Below, one piece after another: positions 10,076-21,357 of a stretch of 64,000 nt of DNA. Below the pieces are notes generated by a model. That model worked only from the letters and a program-made list of their open reading frames with translations. It was not told where the DNA came from and did no database searches. Both the position numbers and the translations under genes were made by a program. Origin of the DNA: Steromphala cineraria. Taxonomy: Eukaryota; Mollusca; Gastropoda; Trochida; Trochidae. How positions within the stretch are numbered: position 1 is the stretch's first letter; each line of letters starts with the position of its first letter. The stretch lies in contig OU744735.1 of NCBI GenBank assembly GCA_916613615.1, forward strand, positions 57,148,582-57,212,581, read 5' to 3'.

Positions 10076-10645
10076 AAACCAATCAAGATATCATATTGAA
10101 ATTAATACGGATGCCCACATAAAAGTAGCATTTTGAAGATTAAAAAGTACAAGATGGTCACCAATTCAGCCATAGATATAGAAAAAGGTAATACAAAAAC
10201 CTACTGCTTGTTAACTTATCATGATTATATCATTCGTGTATTAATGTTTGTTCAAGCTCTAGTTGTTTCCAAAAGAAGACTAGTATTTTAAAAGATAAAT
10301 AAAAGTACCGAGGGTACAGAAGCTCACCTTAAAATGAATGATGTGGCAATATGGTTTAAATGTGTAACCATCTTTTATATGATAATTGATTATGGCTGCC
10401 ATCATGATTTTTTTATCTTTTAAAATGCTATTCTTCTGTTGGAAACCACTAGAGCTTGAACAAACATTAATACAAGAATGATATAATCATGATTTGTTAA
10501 CAAGCAGTAGGTTTTTGTATAACTTTTTTGTATATCTATGGCTGAAATGGTGACCATTTTGGACTTTTTAATCTTCAAAATGCTACTTTTATGTGGGCAT
10601 CTGTATTAATTTCATTATGATATCTTGATTGGTTTAGGAGTATTC
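10076..10645. mobile_element. Fold-back structure with arms of about 220 bp
   Basis: 10076-10302 and 10427-10645 are reverse complements with scattered mismatches; both contain ACCAATCAAGATATCA or its complement. The loop (10307-10425) is itself one member of another inverted pair (14908-15016), which ends in GTACCGAGGGTACAGAAGC. The arms also resemble the family A core (a diverged GCTGAAATGGTGACCAT motif), so this looks like an older relative of the pearl-like elements. Confidence 0.65.
10307..10425 (+). repeat. Left member of inverted pair ending GTACCGAGGGTAC
   Basis: Starts GTACCGAGGGTACAGAAGC and continues to ATTATGGCTGCCATCATGA. Its reverse complement, with a small indel in the middle, lies at 14908-15016. 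Together they bracket about 4.7 kb that includes the right family A copy, so they could be the ends of a larger composite element. Confidence 0.6.
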
Positions 10646-11065
10646 ATTTAGTCACACTCTCAACTTCCAAAGAACTAAAAAGATGATGCACATAAACATT
10701 TGGAATATATCCCTCTGACACAAATCACAAATTCAGCTATTGATAAGTCCAATTGCCAAAGTAAACTGTCCAGGTCAATGTCTCATGTAATTCTAACTGA
10801 AGATTTCTGAATATCTTAAATCTTGACATATGTTAGTGCAATCTGATTGGTCAGAATAGGCTAGCAACATGAGGGTTTATGCTAATTACTAGAAATGATG
10901 ACCTATGATGACCTCTTGCACCTGCATGTAGCTTATGTAACTTATCCTCTTATGTAAGTTACTGTTATTCCATATAGTGAGTGTCCTCCCCTCATTTCAA
11001 TATGCAATACAGATACCCTTTAGAGGAGAGTTGCAGGAGAGGGGCTGGAAGGATAGGAGGGGAAA

Positions 11066-11090
11066 GGGGGGGGGGGGGGGGGGGGGGGGG
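11066..11090 (+). repeat. Poly(G) run of 25
   Basis: Twenty-five uninterrupted G bases inside a purine-rich GGA/GGG tract (about 11030-11110). It would favour G-quadruplexes and is prone to length errors in assembly. Confidence 0.9.
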
Positions 11091-11099
11091 TATAGAAGG

Positions 11100-12630
11100 G
11101 GTGGGGGTAAAAGAGAGGTTTGCAATGGAAGGTCAACTCAGTAATATGTTTATTGAAGTATCTTAACTAACAGAGAGAATTGGTGAGAAAGACTTTGTAA
11201 AATAAAATTTGTTCAGACAGCTGTTCAATGAATGCTGTTTTGAAGATGAATATTATATCTTTTATTAGCATGACAAACAAAATAAAAGATAATTAGTTAT
11301 TCATTAACCAAAATTTTCAATTTGGAATAAATTAATTGCATGGGAACAAAGGAGTAAAAAACCTTACAGTTAGTGTTGGGAGTGAACAAATTTAATCAAT
11401 TTAAATGCTTTTGAAAAGGATTTGTTTGAATTGAATGATCATTATAATTATCTAGATAATCATTGTTCAGACCGTAATCAGATATAGATGATTAAAAAAT
11501 GTATATTTATCCCTCACTGGCTATGTTATTTGCCATATATGAAGTCTCAGGAATTATGTAACCCACTGATGGAGTGAACAACTTTTATCATTTTATGTTT
11601 TATTAAAAAGGATTTATTAAAACAGTCATGCTTCAGGCTGTTCGCAGATAAAGATGATTCATACATCTTTTTGTAACTGTATTTATAGTGTTGATAAATA
11701 TAACAACAAGCGTATCAATACAAATATAATGACATTGATTTGATTGATCAGGAAATGTATTCTTTTCAATGAATTTCATGAAATCTAATTGAAAATTCAA
11801 TATATTTGACATATTGACCATCTTGGATTCTTGATAATAAAATAAATGCGTCTCTGTCAGGAATCACTATATAAAAAAATACTCACTTTTCAGAATGAGA
11901 TCTTAATTGATTTTATAGTAGTAGTACTTGGCCTGAAATCTAATTGAAAAATAATGACTTCTATGATGACATGTTTTTCCCAGAACCCCTTCAGCATGAT
12001 ACAATTATCATTTAGTTTTACAGGTATTTATAAAACACATGGTATTTGAACTGGAACCTGATACAAAATACCTCTATTATTAACTTATCATGTAGATTAC
12101 TGTACATAAAAGCAGATTCTTGACTTGTTAATATTAACTCATCGTGCAGATTGTTGTACACAAAAGCTGATTCTTGACTTGTTTAAATTGTTATTTGTAA
12201 AAAGTATTACTATTATTAGAATACAAGTATACTTTTCATAAAGACAATTTATATACTTTCCATAAAGTCCATTATGTTCTATTTATCAATTAGGTCAGGA
12301 TTACTATGCAATATACAAGCAGGCAGGGCTGCTAGCCCAAGATCCTTAAGGAGAGTGTAGCAATTTGTGTAATTGGCTTTGTGTACGTATATTTGGAGAA
12401 GCACCCTAGTGTGCTGAGCATGTAAACCTGAACTCTAGCTAAGCCCTTATGTGTGGTATTAAAAGACTTGAACATGAGAAGATGAATTGTTGTGAAAAAT
12501 ATATATAATTTCACAAAATATAGTTAGCTTATGTCCTAAATTGATTTTGTGCCAAGAAGAACTTCTGTTAGATATAGAAATGGTACAAATATGAGTAAAA
12601 CACAGGAAGTGGAACCTGATGCAAAATAAC
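11100..12630. other. Repeat-derived spacer with diverged family A fragments
   Basis: No gene is visible. 11760-11870 is a diverged family A core unit on the minus strand. 12050-12460 repeats, at lower similarity, the same tail motifs found at 12634-12970 (TTATCATGTAGATTACTG, CCTGAACTCTAGCTAAGCCC), so an older duplication of the tail is present. Confidence 0.55.
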
Positions 12631-12633
12631 TCT

Positions 12634-14907
12634 TTCCACATCAACTTATCATGTAGATTGCTAAACATAAAGCTTACTGTTGACAAATTTTGTGTAAGTT
12701 GTTTTTCTTAGAAAGAACATATCACTGTCATGAGAATACAAGTCTAATTTCCATAACTCTTATTGCATACACATGGCCATATAGCATAATGCTCTACCAT
12801 ATCAATTGGGTCAGGTTGATTATGCAACAGACTAGCAGCTGAGACTGTGATGCTAGCAGCCTGTATTGGGATGTGTATTAGAAATGCATAGTGGACTCAA
12901 CAGGAATATCTGAACTCTGGTTGACCCCTTTTGTGTGGTATTTAAAGGAATATAAGGGAGATACCATTGTTTAAAATTCAACATGATGTTTAATGTCATT
13001 GGGTTTTTGCAGCTAGTTGCCCTAAATATTTTAAACATATTAATTAATTATGTTTGTCTTTCATCTTAATGTTTTAGAACACTTAAAAATATAAAACAAC
13101 TTGCATGACAATCTTAAATATTATGATTAGTAAGTTCAAATTAGAGAATTTATATGGTGTGAGTGATCACTTGAATAAAGCTTAAAATTTAGTAATAATG
13201 ATGTGTCATCTGCAGCTGAAAAGTCAATATGGCTGCTATCGCGGCCATCTTAGATTCTCAGAACTGAACCGTCTACCTTTGTGAGAGGAATCACTATAGG
13301 TATAACATACTACAATATTAAAATGATATCTAGATTGGTTTAGGAGAAGGAGTCATTTTCATGAAATCTAATTGAAAATTCAATATGGCTGCCATGGCGG
13401 TCATATTGGATTCTCAAAACTGAAACGTCTACCTTTCTGTACGGAATCACCATAGTTATAATTATAACATACTACAATTTCAGAATGATATCTAGATTGG
13501 TTTAGAAAGAGTAGTCTTTTCATGAAATCTAATTGAAAATTCAATATGGCTGCCATAGCGGCCATCTTGGATTCTCAAAACTGAAACGTCTACCTTTCTG
13601 TGAGGAATCACCATGGGTATAACATACTACAATTTCAGAATGATATCTGCATTCATTTAGGAGGAGTAGTCTTTTTCCTGAAATCTAATTGAAAATTCAA
13701 TATGGCTGCCATGGCGGCCATCTTGGATTCTCAAAACTGAGACGTCTACCTTTCTGTGAGGAATCACCATGGGTATAACATACTACAATTTCAGAATGAT
13801 ATCTGCATTCGTTTAGGAGGAGTAGTCTTTTTCGTGAAATCTAATTGAAAATTCAATATGGCAGGCCATGGCGGCCATCTTGGATTCTTAAAACTGAAAC
13901 GTCTACCTTTCTGTGAGGAATCACCATGGGTATAACATACTACAATTTCAGAATGATATCTGCATTCATTTAGGAGGAGTAGTCTTTTTCCTGAAATCTA
14001 ATTGAAAATTCAATATGGCTGCCATGGCGGCCATCTTGGATTCTCAAAACTGAAACGTCTACCTTTCTGTGAGGAATCACCATGGGTATAACATACTACA
14101 ATTTCAGAATGATATCTGCATTCGTTTAGGAGGAGTAGTCTTTTTCCTGAAATCTAATTGAAAATTCAATATGGCTGCCATGGCGGCCATCTTGGATTCT
14201 CAAAACTGAGACGTCTACCTTTCTGTGAGGAATCACCATGGGTATAACATACTACAATTTCAGAATGATATCTGCATTCGTTTAGGAGGAGTAGTCTTTT
14301 TCGTGAAATCTAATTGAAAATTCAATATGGCAGGCCATGGCGGCCATCTTGGATTCTTAAAACTGAAACGTCTACCTTTCTGTGAGGAATCACCATGGGT
14401 ATAACATACTACAATTTCAGAATGATATCTGCATTCATTTAGGAGGAGTAGTCTTTTTCCTGAAATCTAATTGAAAATTCAATATGGCTGCCATGGCGGC
14501 CATCTTGGATTCTCAAAACTGAAACGTCTACCTTTCTGTGAGGAATCACCATGGGTATAACATACTACAATTTCAGAATGATATCTGCATTCGTTTAGGA
14601 GGAGTAGTCTTTTTCCTGAAATCTAATTGAAAATTCAATATGGCTGCCATGGCGGCCATCTTGGATTCTCAAAACTGAAACGTCTACCTTTCTGTGAGGA
14701 ATCACCATGGGTATAACATACTACAATTTCAGAATGATATCTGGATTCGTTTAGGAGGAGTAGTCTTTTTCCTGAAAGTTTACGGACGGACGGACGGACG
14801 GACGGACGGACAGACGGACGGACGGACGGACGGACGGACAGACAGACGGACGACGGACGAAGCGCCATGACATAAGCTCACATTTACTTTGTAAAGGTGA
14901 GCTAAAA
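12634..14907 (-). mobile_element. Pearl-like element, family A, right (inverted) copy with expanded core
   Basis: Reverse complement of 3499-4826, with the core expanded to about ten units of about 156 bp (13210-14770) versus about four in the left copy. The (GGAC)n microsatellite lies at about 14776-14862 and the hairpin end at 14862-14907. Alternate core units share small differences (AGGCCATGG versus TGCCATGG, GACGTC versus AAACGTC), so two- or three-unit blocks were duplicated together. The end abuts the inverted-pair member at 14908. Confidence 0.75.
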
Positions 14908-15016
14908 ATCATGATGGCAGCCATAATCAATTATATAAAAGATGGTTACATGTATAATTAAACAATTTTACCACATCATTCATTTTAAGGTGAGCTTCTG
15001 TACCCTCGGTACTTTT
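14908..15016 (-). repeat. Right member of inverted pair ending GTACCGAGGGTAC
   Basis: Reverse complement of 10307-10425. Its outer end reads GCTTCTGTACCCTCGGTAC; the last 13 bases are self-complementary (GTACC GAG GGTAC). Confidence 0.6.
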
Positions 15017-15075
15017 ATTGTGAAGTTTCCAGTGCCGCCTCCGTCCCTGCCGCACTCGTATTACAAGCTATAACA

Positions 15076-17492
15076 TTTTTAGCTCATCAGGACTGAAAGT
15101 CCAGATAGGCTTATGGCATGGCCCGTCGTCCGGCGTCCGTCCGTCGTCCGTCCGTAAACTTTTGACATTTTTCGACTTCTCCTCATGAACCATACACATT
15201 AGAGACCTGAAATTTTGTGTACAGGTACCTTAGCATATGGAGATTATAATTTGTAACTTTGGTGACCCTGTGACCCCAAATAGGGTCACAGGGGTCACAA
15301 CTTTAAAAACCTATTTTCATCTTCTTCTCCAGTTCCAAAAGGAGTAGAGAGTTAATAATGATATGTGCAGACTCCTTGGATAATGGGGATTCTAATTTGT
15401 AACTTTGGTGACCCTGTGACCCCAAATAGGGTCACAGGGGTCACAACTTTAAAAACCTATTTTCATCTTCTTCTCCAGTTCCAAAAGGAGTAGAGAGTTA
15501 AAAATGATATGTGCAGACTCCTTGGCCAATGGGGATTCTAATTTGTAACTTTGGTGACCCTGTGACCCCAAATAGGGTCACAGGGGTCACAACTTTAAAA
15601 ACCTATTTTCATCTTCTTCTCCAGTTCCAAAAGGAGTAGAGAGTTAATAATGATATGTGCAGACTCCTTGGATAATGGGGATTCTAATTTGTAACTTTGG
15701 TGACCCTGTGACCCCAAATAGGGTCACAGGGGTCACAACTTTAAAAACCTATTTTCATCTTCTTCTCCAGTTCCAAAAGGAGTAGAGAGTTAAAAATGAT
15801 ATGTGCAGACTCCTTGGCCAATGGGGATTCTAATTTGTAACTTTGGTGACCCTGTGATCCCAAATAGGGTCACAGGGGTCACAACCTTTAAAACCTATTT
15901 TCATCTTCTTCTCCAGTTCCAAAAGGTCTAGAGAGTTAATAATGATATGTGCAGACTCCTTGGATAATTGGGATTCTAATTTGTAACTTTGGTGACCCTG
16001 TGACCCCAAATAGGGTCGCAGGGGTCACAACCGTAAAAACCTATTTTCATCTTTTTCTCCAGTTCCAAAAGGAGTAGAGAGTTAAAAATGATATGTGCAG
16101 ACTCCTTGGCCAATGGGGATTCTAATTTGTAACTTTGGTGACCCTTTGACCCCAAATAGGGTCACAGGGGTCACAACTTTAAAAACCTATTTTCATCTTC
16201 TTCTTAAGTTCCTAAAGGAGTAGAGAGTTAAAAATGATATGTGCAGACTCCTTGGCCAATGGGGATTCTAATTTGTAACTTTGGTGACCCTGTGACCCCA
16301 AATAGGGTCACAGGGATCACAACTTTAAAAACCTATTTTCATCTTCTTCTTAAGTTCCTAAAGGAGTAGAGAGTTAAAAATGATATGTGCAGACTCCTTG
16401 GCCAATGGGGATTCTAATTTGTAACTTTGGTGACCCTGTGACCCCAAATAGGGTCACCGGGGTCACAACTTTAAAAACCTATTTTCATCTTCTTCTTAAG
16501 TTCCTAAAGGAGTAGAGAGTTAAAAATGATATGTGCAGACTCCTTGGCCAATGGGGATTCTAATTTGTAACTTTGGTGACCCTGTGATCCCAAATAGGGT
16601 CACAGGGGTCACAACCTTTAAAACCTATTTTCATCTTCTTCTCCAGTTCCAAAAGGTCTAGAGAGTTAATAATGATATGTGCAGACTCCTTGGATAATTG
16701 GGATTCTAATTTGTAACTTTGGTGACCCTGTGACCCCAAATAGGGTCGCAGGGGTCACAACCGTAAAAACCTATTTTCATCTTTTTCTCCAGTTCCAAAA
16801 GGAGTAGAGAGTTAATAATGATATGTGCAGACTCCTTGGACAATGGGGATTCTAATTTGTCACTTTGGTGACCCTGTGACCCCAAATAGGGTCATAGGGG
16901 TCACAACCTTAAAATTTTTTTTCATCTTCTTCTTAAGTTCCAAAAGGTCTAGAGAGCTGAAATTATATGTGCTGACTCCTTGGCCAATGGAGATTTTAAG
17001 CTGTAGATTTCGTGACCCCATGACCCAAATTAGGGTCACAGGAGTCACAACCTTAAAAACATATTTTCATCATCATCTTCAGTTCCAAAAGGTCTATTGA
17101 GCTGTAAGACTGCATGAAGACTCTTTGGCCAATTTGGATTCTAAACTGTAGGTTTTGTGACCCAATGACCCCAAATAGGGTCAAGGGGTCACAATCTAAA
17201 TCAAAACCTATTTTTCTCGATTAGATGACAGTCTATGGCAAATTTATTTCTCCTTGGATATTTTAGTGTGGACTTCTTCCACTTTCTAATATTGGCGATC
17301 TAGAAAGTGTTGAATAATAATAAATCATTTGGGTAAGGAAATTTATTCAGAAATCGTCACATTTGTCTTGTAATTTTTTTATAGGTTTTCTTGCAATAGA
17401 TAAGATCAGTTTCATTTCTAGCTCATCTGGCCTGTATAAAGCAAACTTGATATGATGCCTGATGAGCTACAGAGCCAATGGCTCTATTTTTC
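15076..17492 (+). mobile_element. Pearl-like element, family B, with about 13 core units of 146 bp
   Basis: Starts TTTTTAGCTCATCAGG with a hairpin-forming end, then a GTCC-rich microsatellite (about 15125-15158). From about 15240 to 17210 follow tandem units of 146 bp containing GGTGACCCTGTGACCCC and TTCATCTTCTTCTCCAG. Unit spacing was measured at 15391, 15537 and 15683. The unit pair around 15840-16090 recurs almost unchanged at 16560-16810, so a multi-unit block was duplicated. The end at 17417-17492 carries CTGATGAGCTACAGAG and the hairpin AGAGCCAATGGCTCT followed by a T run, the same terminus as family C. Extending the element to 17492 is inference. Confidence 0.7.
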
Positions 17493-18300
17493 CTTTAAGC
17501 TTTTCAGAACTCTTATTCATAACTTACTACTCATACCATTTTGACACGTTCACTTTGAAAGTGAAAGGTCAAGGTCACGAGCTATGTAATCACTCTAAGA
17601 TTTCCTTGTAAAAGCAATAACTTGAAAAGTTTTTGTGCTATGAAGCTCTAACTTTGTATATATCATTGGAAGAGTAAAAAATTTTGAAAAGATTTTGGCT
17701 ACAATCCGTCCAAGGTCAAGGTCACAGCAAGGTCATGACTAAGCATGGTTTTGCGAAAATGCTTAATTTTAACTATGAACACTTTTATTCAATACAGGAT
17801 TGTTATTCTCACTAAAAAGTGTTCAATGATTGTGTGACCTTGAAGGTCAAAGGTCAAGGTCATGTGATATGAGTTATTGCAATATGCACTAAATTTGGGT
17901 ATAATTTTATCTCATTTAGCTTTTCAGAACTAATGAACGTGTCTAAATGTGAACACTTCCAGGGAATCATTATGACATGTTCACTTTCAAGGTCAAAGGT
18001 CAAGGTCACGAACTATGTAATCACTCTAAGATTTCCTTGTAAACACGATAACTTGAACGTTTTGGTTTTTTTGCTATGAAGCTCTAACTTGGTATATATC
18101 ATCCTTGGAAAGGTAAAAAATATTGAAAAGGTTTCGGCTACAATCCGTCCAAGGGTCTGGAGACATATTGGTTTTAGCTGAGTTCTTGTCGGCGTTCCCA
18201 TTTTGTTTCCGGAGCATATCTTTAAAACTATGTGACCGATCATCACCAAACTTGGTATACTGTCTCTCCATATCATGTAGATGTGCCTTTTTGAGGTTAT
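17493..18300 (+). repeat. Two diverged tandem copies of an AGGTCA-rich repeat
   Basis: About 17500-17760 and 17920-18165 share TATGTAATCACTCTAAGATT, GCTATGAAGCTCTAACTT and GGCTACAATCCGTCCAAGG at a spacing of about 410 bp. Each contains runs such as AAAGGTCAAGGTCA, direct repeats of the nuclear-receptor half-site AGGTCA. No coding sequence is convincing here. Confidence 0.6.
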
Positions 18301-18319
18301 AGATTTTTAAAAATTTAAT

Positions 18320-18858
18320 TTTTAGCTCATCTGGCTTGTAAGGCCTGATGGGCTTATGGCATGGCATGGTGTCCAGCGTCCGTCCCTCTGTCCATAAACT
18401 TTGTGGAATTTTGACTTCTTCTCCTGAACCATGAGGCCCAGAAAGTTGAAACTTTGTGTAAAGACTCCTTTGCTAGTGAGAATTATAAATTGTAGCTTTG
18501 GTGGCCCTGTGACCCCAATAAGGGCCACAGGGGTCACACCCTAAAAACCTATTTTCATCTTCTTCTCCAGAATCATAAGGCCTAGAAAGATGAAACTTGT
18601 GTACTACTGAGGATTATGAATTGTAGCTTTGGTGACCCTGTTGTCCCTAACAAAGCCAGAGGGACGTCCTTGAATCTATTTTTATCTTCTTCTCCTGAAC
18701 TATAAGGCTTAGAAAATTGAAACTTGTCATCTATATACTTACTTTTATGATTGGTGACCATGTGGCTTCTACAAAGGGGGAATCACATTGGCCACACTCT
18801 ACAGCATAATTGATGATGAAGCCTGATGAGCTACAGAGCCAATGGCTCTATTTTTTTT
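18320..18858 (+). mobile_element. Pearl-like element, family C, short copy
   Basis: TTTTTAGCTCATCTGGCTTG start, ATGGCATGG, short GTCC-rich run (18374-18392), about two core units, then GCCTGATGAGCTACAGAGCC and the terminal hairpin AGAGCCAATGGCTCT plus T run. The opening AGCTCATC and closing GATGAGCT are subterminal inverted repeats, as in HINE/Helentron ends. The fuller copy is at 39366-40781. Confidence 0.75.
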
Positions 18859-19698
18859 ATTTCCATGGCAACAATTTGGACTTTTGTAAAGGGTAGTGTT
18901 TGTTCTTTATGATAGTAATGTTTAGAGGTTTGGAGCATTTGAGGAAGGAGGAAAAATCTGTTTTTACGGGTAAAAACACTTTCTAGTTACTCCATGTTTT
19001 GGTAACAATTGATTATTGTCCATTATGATAGTGCACTTTATTAAAATTGTACTCATGGTTTAACACAAATTGGTATACCGGTATATAAATGCATATAAAA
19101 CATTGAAAATGTAATGATTCTAATGAATTAATATTGATATTTTGAAGGGATATGATATCCATTTCAGACAAGTTGACTTTCTACTTCAAAAGCATTTACA
19201 AAATGATGCTGACAGTACTCAATCTTTTTTATTCTTTTGATTTTTCAAGAAAATGTCTGCATATCTGTACTGTATGTTTTAAGTAATTTGGTTTTTACGG
19301 ATTTTGTTGCGTAAAAGACGCAGATACACTGTTTAAGTGGAGAAGAGAGAATCATCAGTTATTTATATTTGCAGTTTCCTGGGATTCTTGGTTTTACCAA
19401 GGTTGATGGAAATGCAAATAAGTTCGTATGAATAATAAATAGATAATATATTCATATAGCCCCTGGTTATCCAATCAGAGATTGCTCAATGACGCTTGGA
19501 AAGAAACGAAGTCAATGAAACTGATTTTTGAAAAAGGAATGTCTTGAATGATTCCCTGGGACTGATTTCCCTGAGATAGAGCGGCAGATCTTGTAGCTGA
19601 GAGAGAAACATGGCATCAGATGAATGGAGATAACAAGTCTATACAGTGATGGCAGCGATGAGATCTTTCATGTACTTAGAATATTCACAGGATATCAC
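18859..19698. other. Spacer, nothing recognised
   Basis: AT-rich DNA with no repeat, coding frame or regulatory motif that I can support. Confidence 0.4.
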
Positions 19699-19931
19699 CA
19701 GGGTAGGAACGTTACGTTAACTCAACTAATCTGTACCCTGGAATCAGAAGCTAGATTCGCTTGCGCAACCCGACTTGGGATATAGTCAATCAAATCATTT
19801 TCTCGTTGAAATTTTATCGAAAAAGGTGGCGAGAAAATGATTTGATTGGCTATATCCCGGGCCGTGCGAGCAAATATAGCTTTTGAGCCCAGGGTACAGA
19901 TTAGTGGAGTTAGCATAACGTTCCTACCCTG
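19699..19931. mobile_element. Palindromic MITE, copy 1
   Basis: About 233 bp folding into one long imperfect hairpin with arms of about 105 bp. It starts CAGGGTAGGAACGTTACG and ends with the complement CGTTCCTACCCTG. The centre holds AATCATTTTCTCG and its complement. A second copy is at 47960-48196. The sequence just right of this copy (to about 19978) matches, inverted, the sequence just left of the other copy, so the mobile unit may be larger than the palindrome. Confidence 0.75.
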
Positions 19932-20247
19932 AGACAGGATGATACTTAACTACATGAAATCTTAACTAAAATGAAAACAGGATATGTACAAGCAGTAAGC
20001 TAGATAGGTGTTGTCATGTGGTTTGAATAAACTGCGTGTATAGATTATTTTCATAATAATTCTCGATGCAATTTAAAGCTGACTGACATTTACTCATTTA
20101 CTCCTGCTCGTTATTGAACTGATTCAACAGGATGCTGTCAATATACTGAAACCTATCCTTCGAAACATGTCCATCTTAAACTAGTCACAGCCACTTCTTG
20201 AAATAGTTCTCAAAACACTGACACAGAAGATTTCTAAAGACAGCATC

Positions 20248-20253
20248 TTTATT
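20248..20253 (-). terminator. Candidate polyadenylation signal of BBLN
   Basis: TTTATT on the plus strand is AATAAA on the minus strand. It is 1.1 kb beyond the BBLN stop codon. Closer alternatives may exist in the AT-rich 3' UTR. Confidence 0.35.
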
Positions 20254-21357
20254 TATGAAAAAGAAAATCATGTAACAATATTCAAATATTATCTATCACA
20301 ATAATAACATATTGTCAATAAATCTTAATATCACAAAATTTGCAAAACAATGGTCAATCAAAAAAGCAAAAATAATCTACAAAAGATAATGTATAGGAAT
20401 TTTTTAGCCACTGATGATAAAACTACAGATTTACCACATTAATGGACTTGCAGACCATTAATTCAAATGAGATTTTGGCTAATAGGCTTCTCTTTGAAAG
20501 ACTGTATATTCATTGGTTAGTTTAAATCTTTGAGAAAATTGATGATAATGTTTTCTTTGAACAAATTTGATCGGAAATGTCTTGAATAAAAATTGAAGAC
20601 TAGAAATCTGATGTTTATCATTCTTCAGATAAGAGATAACAATGATATAGAATATTTATTAGAATTAGATAATAAAGGGATTTCCAAGATAAGTTCAACA
20701 TACATTTTATAGGTTAATGGGACTCACAGGCTTTTCAGCTCTAAAATGTAATTTTTTTCTGTCTAGATAAACATTAAAAAAACAGTTTTTTCATTATTTT
20801 GAACTATATCATCAGCGAAAATCACCCATGAGCTTCATTGCACCAAATCAGAAAAAGCAAAGTCCCTTTGATCAAAAGGTCACAGCCGTATGAGAGGAAC
20901 AAAGCATGTCAACACCTCGTACATAACAATAATGAAATCAACATTTAATGTAAATGTCTCAAAGGAAAAGGTACAGCAAGACATCTTACTCCCATGAATG
21001 GTAGAAAATGGCGCCGTTATAATAATCATCATGATTTTCATTCATTTTATCATTCCATTCATTCTTCAAGTAACAAAGTTTTTCTTTCAAATGTCTCTCA
21101 CACAATTAGTCAACTACGGGGTTTGCCTTACACCCTCTTTCCTTACAAACATTTTCTTACGAAATTTACAATATCATTGCGCACAAATAAGTTAATATTT
21201 TTATATATGTTAAGAATGGATATCATAAAATTTCCAAAAATGGCTTGTCAGTATGGAAAAAACGTTAAATCACAAAGTGAAATTTTTCATTGTTCTTTAT
21301 CATATACCACTAATACAGAGTGTTTTTTCACAATAATTGTTACATCATAGTTTCCGA

